Of a DNA stretch of 11,039 bases, positions 1 to 5,330 are shown piece by piece; position 1 is the stretch's first letter; the number at the start of each line of letters is the position of its first letter. The position numbers were made by a program, and so were the translations under genes. Below the pieces are notes generated by a model, which saw only the letters and a list, made by a program, of their open reading frames with translations, did no database searches and was not told the DNA's origin. The stretch is from DAOTTX01 sp034437515 (GTDB taxonomy: Bacteria > Chloroflexota > Anaerolineae > Aggregatilineales > Phototrophicaceae): NCBI GenBank assembly GCA_034437515.1, contig DAOTTX010000091.1, positions 1 through 11,039 on the forward strand, written 5' to 3'.

Positions 1-104
1 CCGACAACAGGTGCACCAAAAACGGCATGGTTCCTTACACCCAAGTGTCATTCCGGAAGAACGCTTGTTCGGTGTCGTCGCATGAGTTCAAAACGCAAAG
101 TAGC

Positions 105-127
105 CACACCCAATCTATTTTGGTGTG
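105..127 (-). terminator. weak hairpin just after the first minus-strand gene
   Basis: CACACC (105-110) and GGTGTG (122-127) form a 6-bp stem around an 11-nt loop, directly after the TAG stop at 128-130. A T-rich stretch lies further along the minus strand (TTTTG near 88-92) rather than immediately after the stem, so it is a poor intrinsic terminator by form. Positions 1-104 hold no gene that I can support. Confidence 0.3.
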
Positions 128-439
128 CTATGCGTTCATCGGTACGAGTTCGATCTTCTCACGGCGTAGCAGACGATTCACATAGGGGTTGTGCAGTACG
201 GGCATGGTTTTGGTTTCGTCATCCTTGCTGAGTTTGACGTAATAAACGCGCACCGCTCGCATCCCGGCGAAATCACGTTCACCGTATTCAATCGGCTCTT
301 CGATTTCCCAGCCAGTCGTCAGGTAAGTGACCAGGGCATCGGCACCGGCGAACTTCTCTGATTTGTCGCACCAGTGTTGGGTGATGTCGATGTATTCTAC
401 GTGATGATCTTTTGACATTTCACCAGAATTACTGAGCAT
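128..439 (-). CDS. small unrecognised protein (103 aa)
   Basis: I do not recognise the family. The protein is soluble, with no signal peptide or membrane segment. A middle segment ALVTYLTTGWEIEEPI is followed by a likely beta-rich part (RAVRVYYVKLSKDD, then TMPVLHNPYVNRLL), which suggests a small alpha/beta fold. The start chosen is the ATG at 439, beginning MLSNSGEMSK, because GAGGAAA lies 6-8 bases upstream. An in-frame ATG at 493 would lie upstream of the likely transcription start and has no ribosome-binding site. The gene is divergent from asnS and separated from it by about 330 bases of AT-rich DNA with palindromes, so it is probably a single-gene unit. An extended -10 promoter (TGC-TACTAT) sits just upstream. 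Coding status is supported by length, codon use and the ribosome-binding site; the function is unknown. Confidence 0.7.
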   Translation of the reverse strand: MLSNSGEMSKDHHVEYIDITQHWCDKSEKFAGADALVTYLTTGWEIEEPIEYGERDFAGMRAVRVYYVKLSKDDETKTMPVLHNPYVNRLLRREKIELVPMNA

Positions 440-440
440 A

Positions 441-455
441 TTATTTTCCTCGCTT
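441..455 (-). promoter_or_regulatory. ribosome-binding site deciding the start at 439
   Basis: On the minus strand AAGCGAGGAAAATAA precedes the ATG at 439. GAGGAAA is a good Shine-Dalgarno at normal distance, and the farther upstream in-frame ATG (493) has none. Confidence 0.6.
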
Positions 456-476
456 GATTTGCTTACGAAAGTGTCT

Positions 477-490
477 CTACTATATAGTAG
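477..490. promoter_or_regulatory. 14-bp perfect palindrome, possible operator
   Basis: CTACTATATAGTAG is identical to its reverse complement. It overlaps the -10 region of the leftward gene, where a repressor site would be expected. No particular regulator can be named. Confidence 0.35.
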
Positions 491-514
491 CATTTTATTA
501 TTTGAATCTTACAA
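484..514 (-). promoter_or_regulatory. candidate promoter of the first minus-strand gene
   Basis: Read on the minus strand, TTGTAA (509-514) and TACTAT (484-489) are separated by 19 bases, with TGC directly before the -10 (extended -10). The -10 lies within the 14-bp palindrome at 477-490, so a regulator bound there would cover the promoter. The spacing is long, so the extended -10 carries most of the signal. Confidence 0.4.
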
Positions 515-615
515 GGGTTCCATTAACATACATTTAAGCTCAGGCTACTGTTCGTTTACAATTTTTGTGTTTCATTCTTTTAATGACGCCATGTAAATGT
601 TTTCTGTCAACAATA

Positions 616-637
616 ACCAATTGGTGAAATATTTCAC
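616..637. promoter_or_regulatory. two overlapping palindromes, the second of CRP/FNR-site form
   Basis: ACCAATTGGT (616-625) is a perfect 10-bp palindrome. It shares two bases with GTGAAATATTTCAC (624-637), a perfect 14-bp palindrome. The second has the GTGA-N6-TCAC form known for CRP/FNR-family sites. It is centred about 100 bases upstream of the inferred asnS transcription start. Binding is inference; the palindromes are seen directly. Confidence 0.4.
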
Positions 638-715
638 AGACCACTCGATGACACAATGCCATGTTGTGTGAATGCTGTTGGCACATTTGCCGAGGTACGA
701 TGGGCTAAGTTCGAC

Positions 716-724
716 TGCTATAAT
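716..724 (+). promoter_or_regulatory. asnS promoter, extended -10
   Basis: TGCTATAAT is a consensus extended -10 (TG at 716-717, TATAAT at 719-724). No good -35 lies 16-18 bases upstream; TTGCCG at 687-692 is too far away. Transcription would begin near 731. The ATG at 736 would then be almost leaderless, while the GTG at 769 gets a normal leader and ribosome-binding site. Confidence 0.6.
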
Positions 725-768
725 GTGACCCTCAAATGCAGATAATAACGAAACAAAGGGAAACTAAC

Positions 769-2106
769 GTGGCAGAAGTGATTCAAATTTGTGACATCGC
801 GCAGTATGACGGCCAGGAAGTGCGGGTGCGTGGTTGGGTCTACAACCGCACGGGGAAGGGCAAACTGCAATTTATCAAATTGCGGGATGGAAGCGGCATC
901 GCACAATGTGTGGCCTTCAAAAAAGATATGGAAGCGGCCGACTTTGAATTGGCGAAAACACTCGGTCAGGAAGCGTCGGTCGTCATCACTGGCAGTGTGC
1001 GTGCTGATGAGCGTGCCCCCGGCATCCCCGGTGGTTACGAGATCGGCATCAGCAAGTTGGAGATCGTGCAAAACGCCGAAGAGTACCCGATCACGCCGAA
1101 GGAACACGGCATCGAGTTTTTGATGGATCACCGGCATTTGTGGCTGCGCTCACAGCGACAGTGGGCCGTGTTGCGTATCCGCGCTACCATCATCCGTGAG
1201 CTGCGCAACTGGCTTGACGATGCGGGCTACCTATTGGTGGACACACCCATCCTGACCCCCGCCGCCGGTGAGGACACCACGACTTTGTTCGAGATCGACT
1301 ATTTTGGTGAACCGGCGTATCTGGCACAGACCGGGCAGCTTTATAACGAAGCGAACATGATGGCGCTGGGCAAAGTCTATTGCTTCGGGCCGACCTTCCG
1401 CGCGGAAAAATCCAAGACGCGGCGGCATCTGATGGAGTTCTGGATGCTGGAACCGGAAGCGGCGTATCTGAACCTTGAGGAGTTAATGGAACTCGAAGAG
1501 CAGATGATAAGTCATGTGATCCAGACCGTGCTGGAAAAACACCAACCAGAGCTAGAAATCCTCGAACGGGATACGACCAGGCTCGCCAACGCGACCGTTC
1601 CCTTTGCACGCATCAGCTACGACGAAGCGGTCGAGCGGTTGCAGAAGCTGGTCGAGACGATGGAACCGGGTGAAGAACGAGACGAACTCGTCATCGAATG
1701 GGGCGAGGACTTCGGCAGCCCCCATGAGACCGCACTGGCGGAGATGTTCGATAAGCCGGTGTTCGTGTATCACTATCCGTCGGCGATTAAGGCGTTTTAC
1801 ATGCAGCCAGTGGAAGATCGCCCGGAGGTGTGCCGCAGTGTTGATCTACTTGCGCCGGAAGGGTACGGTGAGGTCACCGGGGGCAGTGAGCGCATCTACG
1901 ATCTGGAATTGATCGAGTCGCGCATCAAAGACCTGGGGTTGCCGCGTGAGAACTATGCGTGGTATCTCGATTTGCGTAAATTCGGGAGTGTGCCGCACGC
2001 CGGGTTCGGCCTGGGTTTGGAGCGCACCGTCGCGTGGATCTGCGGCCTGCCGCATCTGCGTGAGACCATCCCCTACGCCCGGATGCTCAATCGTAAATAT
2101 CCGTAG
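769..2106 (+). CDS. asnS: asparaginyl-tRNA synthetase (asparagine--tRNA ligase)
   Basis: This class IIb aminoacyl-tRNA synthetase joins asparagine to tRNA-Asn using ATP, in the cytoplasm. The 445-aa length is normal for the family. An N-terminal OB-fold anticodon-binding domain covers about residues 10-105 (VRVRGWVYNRTGKGKLQFIKL). Motif 1 lies around 140-162. QTGQLY (187-192) and motif 2 FRAEKSKTRRHL (210-221) followed by EFWMLEPE come next. A GGSERI segment and motif 3 GFGLGLER (412-419) lie near the C-terminus. The EFWM-type motif 2 and the absence of the GAD insertion of bacterial AspRS favour AsnRS over AspRS. The start chosen is GTG at 769, with AAAGGGA eight bases upstream. An in-frame ATG at 736 would add 11 residues but lies within about 5 bases of the inferred transcription start. 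The gene appears to be monocistronic, ending before a convergent terminator. Confidence 0.96.
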   Translation: MAEVIQICDIAQYDGQEVRVRGWVYNRTGKGKLQFIKLRDGSGIAQCVAFKKDMEAADFELAKTLGQEASVVITGSVRADERAPGIPGGYEIGISKLEIVQNAEEYPITPKEHGIEFLMDHRHLWLRSQRQWAVLRIRATIIRELRNWLDDAGYLLVDTPILTPAAGEDTTTLFEIDYFGEPAYLAQTGQLYNEANMMALGKVYCFGPTFRAEKSKTRRHLMEFWMLEPEAAYLNLEELMELEEQMISHVIQTVLEKHQPELEILERDTTRLANATVPFARISYDEAVERLQKLVETMEPGEERDELVIEWGEDFGSPHETALAEMFDKPVFVYHYPSAIKAFYMQPVEDRPEVCRSVDLLAPEGYGEVTGGSERIYDLELIESRIKDLGLPRENYAWYLDLRKFGSVPHAGFGLGLERTVAWICGLPHLRETIPYARMLNRKYP

Positions 2107-2152
2107 TGATGAATGTTGGCGGCGGTGGCGCATGTGATAAACCGTCACCGCT

Positions 2153-2196
2153 GCGTCTGGTTGGGTGAGACGCAAGGGTGATCCGTTGATCACCCT
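2153..2196. terminator. convergent hairpins between asnS and the next minus-strand gene
   Basis: AGGGTGATC (2175-2183) and GATCACCCT (2188-2196) form a perfect 9-bp stem with a 4-base loop. It lies about 70 bases after the asnS stop and 14 bases after the TAA at 2211 of the opposite gene. A second stem, GCGTCT (2153-2158) with AGACGC (2168-2173), precedes it. On the plus strand a loose AATTTTA tract follows. The placement suggests one element ending both transcripts. Confidence 0.6.
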
Positions 2197-2210
2197 CCAG
2201 ACATCCAATT

Positions 2211-3344
2211 TTAGTAGGGGAAGATTTTTGCGATGCTTTCGACCCGTTGCATCGTCGCGGCGCTGACCGTGTAGATCCAATTGTCGTGTGACCAGGCAAA
2301 AAGCTGTTGGTTACGGTCCAGGGCGTAGAAGTAATCCACGCTGTAGTAGCTTGAGAATGCGAAGTTGCCAATACGACCGACATAGCGGCTGCGGATCTGC
2401 ATGGCACGAAGCGCGTCTTCGGCGTCGGCTTCCGTCTCGAACTGCGCGGCGATGATGCGCGTCAGTGTCGGGACTTGTGCTTCTAGCAGCGGTGCCAGTG
2501 TTTTTACTTCTTCCTCTGCACCTTCAGCGACGGCTTCGCCTTCAGCGACGGTCTCGCCCTCAGCGATGGCTTCGCCTTCAGCAGCGGGTGCTGCCGCTTC
2601 GACCACTGGCTCGGCTTCCATAATTTCGACGTAATCAGTCGCTTCGATGTAAGTCGGCGCGGCGCTGAAGCCACACATGTTATCAACATTTAACAGACAT
2701 TCAATTGCCCCGTGAACGGCGTAGATCTCAAGACCACGTTGTTCGTAGCGGCTGAACTGCGGCAATACCTGGAAGTCTTCGGTAATCGCTTCCGGCAGTA
2801 CGACCGGGCCTTCGGCTTTTGGTTCTTCTTCTTCACCGTTTGCTATGGCGACCAGATCGACGGTTGCTTCACCTTCGTAATCCGGTTCGGGCTGGAACAT
2901 GTTCTGGACGCCGACCTTGCCGCGTGGCCCACGATCATCGCGTGGCTCACGGTCATCACTTGGCCCGCCATCATCGCTCGGTCCGCCATCGTCACGACCA
3001 CCATCGACTTCGTAGCCGGTATCAAACTTCACGCCGGTCGTGCCCGTCGTCGGATCGGTACCGATCTCGTACATTTCACTTGTGCTGACGAGATTATTGC
3101 TCACCTCACTCGGCAGGCCCAGCGTCCAATGGCTGATGGACGGTGACGCACCGGAGGTGACGCGATAGGTGACCGTAGTGGTGTTGCTTTCCGGGTCGTA
3201 CACGTTGCTGACCATAGCGACCTTGTGGTTGCCCACTTCGCTCGTCAGGGCACCTTCGTTGCTTTCCGGCTCGACTTCACACGGTAGTCCGTATCCGTTG
3301 AGACTGGGCACCAGCGGAGCTGATGCGCCGGAAATGCCGCGCAA
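2211..3344 (-). CDS. repeat-rich secreted-type protein, probably missing its N-terminus
   Basis: I recognise the parts but not a named gene. Residues 43-116 resemble a beta-sandwich module common in bacterial secreted proteins, with the signature SHWTLGLP (71-78) and later GTDPTTGTTGVKFDTGY (95-111). Two low-complexity stretches follow: acidic hexapeptides of GGPSDD type (about 117-142) and an AEGEAI/AEGETV/AEGEAV run (255-275). The C-terminal 85 residues are aromatic-rich and look like a separate folded domain (RIGNFAFSSYYSVDYFYALD). Such modules normally sit on exported proteins, yet there is no signal peptide or membrane anchor. The only available start in the open frame is TTG at 3344, with no Shine-Dalgarno, and the frame stays open upstream to a TAA at 3402-3404. 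A truncated or decaying gene is likely; a start I cannot see is the alternative. Confidence 0.6.
   Translation of the reverse strand: MRGISGASAPLVPSLNGYGLPCEVEPESNEGALTSEVGNHKVAMVSNVYDPESNTTTVTYRVTSGASPSISHWTLGLPSEVSNNLVSTSEMYEIGTDPTTGTTGVKFDTGYEVDGGRDDGGPSDDGGPSDDREPRDDRGPRGKVGVQNMFQPEPDYEGEATVDLVAIANGEEEEPKAEGPVVLPEAITEDFQVLPQFSRYEQRGLEIYAVHGAIECLLNVDNMCGFSAAPTYIEATDYVEIMEAEPVVEAAAPAAEGEAIAEGETVAEGEAVAEGAEEEVKTLAPLLEAQVPTLTRIIAAQFETEADAEDALRAMQIRSRYVGRIGNFAFSSYYSVDYFYALDRNQQLFAWSHDNWIYTVSAATMQRVESIAKIFPY
2521..2586 (-). repeat. 18-bp tandem repeat, about 3.7 copies (AEGE run)
   Basis: Units begin at 2521, 2539, 2557 and 2575 (the last partial), each close to CCTTCAGCGACGGCTTCG on the plus strand. 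Each unit encodes the hexapeptide AEGE[AT][IV] on the minus strand. The low divergence between copies implies recent slippage or expansion, and the unit keeps the reading frame. Confidence 0.85.
2923..2994 (-). repeat. 18-bp degenerate tandem repeat, four copies (GGPSDD/REPRDD run)
   Basis: Units begin at 2923, 2941, 2959 and 2977. On the minus strand they encode GGPSDD, GGPSDD, REPRDD and RGPRGK. This is a second, unrelated hexapeptide repeat with the same 18-base period in the same gene. It is more diverged than the AEGE run and forms a charged linker straight after the SHW-type module. Confidence 0.75.
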
Positions 3345-3557
3345 AGCGTAAGATAACGCAATTGGTACCTGTTCAGGGGGTAGGCGCTCCCTAAATTTGT
3401 TTTATCTTTATACAAAGCCATGCTTTGGGGCGAAATTACCTAAACTAAAAGCGTTTTTCATAGGGTCGTCTTAATGTTTATCTATCAAAACTAAATTGTT
3501 ATGACAGAATACATTACGAAACATAAAGTTATGAAAAAAGTAAAGAGATAAAATCAA
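3345..3557. other. intergenic region with an in-frame gene remnant
   Basis: No intact gene is visible. In the frame of the repeat-rich gene, an ATG at 3461 (minus strand) opens 17 codons beginning MKNAFSLGNF. These end in TAA (3408-3410), followed by AGA and a second TAA (3402-3404), after which the frame is open into the downstream gene. This could be the decayed 5' end of that gene, but the 17 residues do not look like a signal peptide. From about 3400 to 3557 the DNA is markedly AT-rich and shows no clear hairpin. Confidence 0.35.
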
Positions 3558-4301
3558 TTATCTGGTGCCACGCAGTTGTGCCATCCGATTGATGATCTTC
3601 ATGGCGATGACACTATTGGTAGTGTTGTAATAACGAAAGCGACTGTACGGGTTACCATCGACATCGTAAATCACAATATCATTGGATTTCGTATCGGTTT
3701 CACAGTGACCGACCCGTTCCCAGGGCAGCACGTCTTTATCCACCTCGACCACCCCCTGTAAATTTGCTTTGACGACCAATTGATGACCAAGCCGCGAACC
3801 ACTGAGTTCATCGAAGACCACTTCATACCCATCCTGGATGCGCTCGGTTTTAAGTCGCGCCTGAATATCGCTCACTTTTTCGACCAATAGTTCACCGCCT
3901 TCACGCCAATCATCATACACCGGGCCGATGGCAAAGAGAGGTTTGCCGTCCTTGTAAAACGCAAAGTCAATCAGGGCAAAGCGATTGCCACCTTGTTGTA
4001 AGGCTTCGATCTGAAGGCCGGAAATGACCTCATAGCGATATTGCGAGGTCTGGTTTCGCACTTTGACAGCGACCCCATGCGTGTAGACAGAAATCCGTCG
4101 GCCTACGTTGCGTAGAAATGTGCTTATCATGAAGCTCAGCCCGCCAACCAACGCGGCAATGCCGATCAATAAAATCAGCGTGCCACTACCGACGACGATA
4201 CTCAACACGCCGAAGCCGATCAGAATAATAGCGAGGACGCCGTTGATAAGTATTTTGGTTCTGCTGTTATCATATGTTCGTTCGAGTTGGCCTATATCCA
4301 T
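3558..4301 (-). CDS. two-TM membrane protein, DUF6585-like
   Basis: The 247-aa protein has a short cytoplasmic N-terminus, then two hydrophobic helices (about residues 16-38 and 41-62). A soluble C-terminal region of about 180 residues follows. That region begins with a beta-rich, PH-like stretch (ISVYTHGVAVKVRNQ, YRYEVISGLQIEA), as in DUF6585-type proteins where a membrane hairpin carries a PH-like domain. The family name is from memory of this pattern and is moderately secure; the biochemical role is unknown. The ATG at 4301 has AAAGG eight bases upstream. The gene is on the same strand as the YaeQ-like gene, but about 206 bases and a weak hairpin separate them, so an operon is doubtful. 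T-rich DNA follows the stop, without a stem. Confidence 0.75.
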   Translation of the reverse strand: MDIGQLERTYDNSRTKILINGVLAIILIGFGVLSIVVGSGTLILLIGIAALVGGLSFMISTFLRNVGRRISVYTHGVAVKVRNQTSQYRYEVISGLQIEALQQGGNRFALIDFAFYKDGKPLFAIGPVYDDWREGGELLVEKVSDIQARLKTERIQDGYEVVFDELSGSRLGHQLVVKANLQGVVEVDKDVLPWERVGHCETDTKSNDIVIYDVDGNPYSRFRYYNTTNSVIAMKIINRMAQLRGTR

Positions 4302-4475
4302 CGTCGGAGCCTTTCTGCGTGTGTATACTCAATTGTATTTTATGCGCGATTTCCAGGGTTGCATTGTACCAATCATAGAAAGTAGCAGAAAGTCATCTGA
4401 TGATGTGTGCACCGAAGAAACACGATCATAACAAAGACGATATGTCTGCTCGTCGTAGAACGGGTGGGGTAGATC

Positions 4476-4497
4476 AAAAGAAAGCGGCGAACAGCCG
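4476..4497 (-). terminator. weak intrinsic terminator of the YaeQ-like gene
   Basis: On the minus strand CGGC (4494-4497) and GCCG (4485-4488) form a 4-bp GC stem with a TGTTC loop. CTTTCTTTT follows at once (4476-4484). It lies 11 bases after the stop at 4508. The stem is short but the T-rich tail is right. Confidence 0.35.
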
Positions 4498-4507
4498 ACG
4501 ATCAAAC

Positions 4508-5011
4508 CTAAAGGCGCACCCAATCCAGATCATCATGGTCGAGAGCGATGTTACCACGCTCGTCAATAAAACGGTCTTTACTATCTGCTGCAAAGTTAAT
4601 CAGGTCGAACGGTGCTTCCCGCCGCACGTCTTTCAAGGCATCGCCGACCAACTCCACTAACGGGCGCAGGTTGCTCTCCCATTTGGCGATGGCAAAATGA
4701 GTGGTTGGGTAACGTTTGGCCAGGGTGTAAATCTTGTCTCGCCCGACCTGCCCGGCCTCACCCCAGAACAGCGGCGCGGTCGTCTCACTGTAGATGCTGG
4801 GCTGTGCCGGCATGGCGACCACATCCGGTTTATAGTGGTCGCCGATGCGCACTTCGACGGACATATCAGGATATGCCGGTAAATACAACGCCCACAAGAA
4901 CGCTTTCATCAATGTGTGTGCGCTACGTTCTTGCCGTCCCCAGATGAAGACATTGCGCTGATTGTGAGCGGTCAACTGCCATTTGCGTGGGATGATCGGA
5001 TCGGTCGCCAT
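4508..5011 (-). CDS. YaeQ-like PD-(D/E)XK nuclease-fold protein
   Basis: The protein is 167 aa. E29 begins a segment ERSAHTLMKAFLWALYL that matches the conserved first helix of YaeQ proteins. It is followed by KPDVVAM with D63 and by FWGEAGQVGRDK with E85, Q88 and K93. The D, then E-x-G-Q, order is the YaeQ form of the PD-(D/E)XK active site, in which Gln replaces the usual Lys. YaeQ itself is a poorly understood family; a nuclease fold is likely, but activity is not shown. The start is ATG at 5011, with AAGGA six bases upstream. It has its own promoter with an extended -10 and is probably monocistronic. The family call rests on motif spacing only. Confidence 0.65.
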   Translation of the reverse strand: MATDPIIPRKWQLTAHNQRNVFIWGRQERSAHTLMKAFLWALYLPAYPDMSVEVRIGDHYKPDVVAMPAQPSIYSETTAPLFWGEAGQVGRDKIYTLAKRYPTTHFAIAKWESNLRPLVELVGDALKDVRREAPFDLINFAADSKDRFIDERGNIALDHDDLDWVRL

Positions 5012-5039
5012 CGTTCTTCCTTACTTCTGCATTGTTCGA

Positions 5040-5067
5040 ATCCTAGCAAACCTGCATGAGCGTACAA
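5040..5067 (-). promoter_or_regulatory. promoter of the YaeQ-like gene
   Basis: On the minus strand TTGTAC (5062-5067) and TAGGAT (5040-5045) are 16 bases apart, with TGC (5046-5048) directly before the -10. The transcript would begin near 5033, about 22 bases before the ATG at 5011. Confidence 0.5.
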
Positions 5068-5119
5068 TGATCCCCGCTAAGCGATTACATGGTGCCTTAT
5101 AGTCTCTTGTGACCCACGC

Positions 5120-5148
5120 TTGACCACACGCATGATTCGTGTTATATT
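5120..5148 (+). promoter_or_regulatory. strong promoter of the small structured transcript
   Basis: TTGACC (5120-5125), 17 bases, then TATATT (5143-5148), with TGT just before the -10 as an extended element. It is the most complete -35/-10 pair in the window. Transcription would start near 5155. Confidence 0.7.
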
Positions 5149-5170
5149 CGTTCTACATGATTGTTAGTGG

Positions 5171-5180
5171 AAGGAGGTGG
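5171..5180 (+). promoter_or_regulatory. consensus Shine-Dalgarno of the 10-codon ORF
   Basis: AAGGAGGTGG matches the usual 16S rRNA 3' tail over eight or nine bases, ending nine bases before the ATG at 5189. It is one of the strongest ribosome-binding sites in the window, although the ORF it serves is only 10 codons long. Confidence 0.7.
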
Positions 5181-5188
5181 TCTAAGAT

Positions 5189-5221
5189 ATGTTAGGCTAT
5201 AAGGTGGAGGAACACCTCTAA
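5189..5221 (+). CDS. 10-codon ORF, MLGYKVEEHL
   Basis: The peptide MLGYKVEEHL is charged and soluble, and has no run of a single amino acid of the kind seen in amino-acid attenuators. It has a consensus Shine-Dalgarno at ideal spacing and a strong promoter. Its last codons and stop lie in the left arm of the 16-bp hairpin, so a ribosome reaching the stop would open that stem. It may act through the act of translation rather than through the peptide. Coding status rests on the ribosome-binding site and context, since so short an ORF carries no statistical weight. Confidence 0.4.
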   Translation: MLGYKVEEHL

Positions 5222-5266
5222 CAGGACCTCGTTCTAGAGGGCACACCCACGTTAGGGGTGTTCCTC
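5207..5266 (+). repeat. 60-bp inverted repeat with 16-bp arms
   Basis: Arms 5207-5222 and 5251-5266 are complementary over 16 bp with one G-U pair. No target-site duplication flanks them, and the repeat lies inside the transcript, so an RNA stem is a better reading than a miniature transposable element. Confidence 0.85.
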
Positions 5267-5273
5267 GCCCAGA

Positions 5274-5290
5274 GTGCAATTCAGTTGCAC
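5274..5290. other. small hairpin before the terminator
   Basis: GTGCAA (5274-5279) and TTGCAC (5285-5290) form a 6-bp stem with a 5-base loop, followed by AAAAG. It is a second stem in the 3' part of the small transcript, and lies in the region downstream of the opposing gene's terminator. Confidence 0.5.
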
Positions 5291-5298
5291 AAAAGATC

Positions 5299-5320
5299 AG
5301 CGGTGGCTTTGGTCACCGCT
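5299..5320. terminator. bidirectional terminator between the small RNA and the SpoIIAA-like gene
   Basis: AGCGGTGGC and GTCACCGCT pair over 9 bp (one G-U) with a TTTG loop. On the plus strand GTTCGCATTTT follows. On the minus strand GATCTTTT follows within a few bases, 10 bases after the stop of the opposing gene at 5331. The minus-strand form is the better intrinsic terminator. Confidence 0.65.
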
Positions 5321-5330
5321 GTTCGCATTT

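Larger units (their letters stand above)
494..735. other. AT-rich divergent intergenic region with several dyads
   Basis: No gene is visible here on either strand. The region is clearly more AT-rich than the genes on either side. It contains two adjoining palindromes (616-625 and 624-637) and a spaced inverted repeat, ACACAA (651-656) with TTGTGT (664-669). It ends in the asnS promoter at 716-724. It most likely serves as a shared regulatory region for the divergent small gene and asnS. Confidence 0.5.
5155..5325 (+). ncRNA. candidate structured small RNA / leader-type switch
   Basis: This unit runs from the promoter at 5120-5148 to a terminator hairpin at 5299-5320. It contains AAGGAGGTGG (5171-5180), a 10-codon ORF (5189-5221) and a long hairpin. 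The hairpin arms 5207-5222 (GAGGAACACCTCTAAC) and 5251-5266 pair over 16 bp with one G-U. The 28-base top holds a CCTC/GAGG mini-stem (5227-5230 with 5237-5240). The left arm can pair instead upstream: TGTTAG (5190-5195) with CTAACA (5218-5223) and AGGTG (5202-5206) with CACCT (5213-5217). CACCTC (5213-5218) also complements GAGGTG of the Shine-Dalgarno (5174-5179). These exclusive pairings are typical of attenuators or switches. No plus-strand gene follows before the terminator, so the unit may be self-contained. It does not fit tmRNA, SRP RNA, RNase P RNA or a T-box by their conserved motifs. The class is unknown. Confidence 0.55.

Noticed and set aside
1..230. Open plus-strand frame from the left edge to about 230
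   Set aside because: It overlaps the better supported minus-strand gene, and its translation is rich in Arg, Cys and Trp, as expected for an antisense shadow.
736..768. ATG at 736 as the asnS start
   Set aside because: It lies about 5 bases from the inferred transcription start and has no ribosome-binding site; GTG at 769 has one and matches the usual N-terminus.
1846..2407. Minus-strand open frames over the asnS 3' end and the following intergenic hairpins
   Set aside because: They are antisense to or out of frame with real genes, lack family motifs and run through the terminator stems.
3345..3427. A minus-strand frame starting MALYKDKTNLGS near 3422 as a frameshifted N-terminus of the repeat-rich gene
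   Set aside because: It gives no convincing signal peptide and continues out of frame over coding sequence, so no single frameshift makes a sensible fusion.
4302..4507. Short open frames on both strands between the DUF6585-like and YaeQ-like genes
   Set aside because: No ribosome-binding sites, no recognisable domains, and they overlap promoter and terminator sequence.
5207..5266. 60-bp inverted repeat as a miniature transposable element
   Set aside because: No flanking direct repeat, no second copy in the window, and it fits inside a promoter-to-terminator unit with a competing RNA fold.
5155..5325. Known housekeeping RNA (tmRNA, SRP RNA, RNase P RNA) or T-box
   Set aside because: The conserved motifs of these classes are absent. 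6S RNA cannot be fully excluded, but the 5' and 3' ends do not pair as expected.
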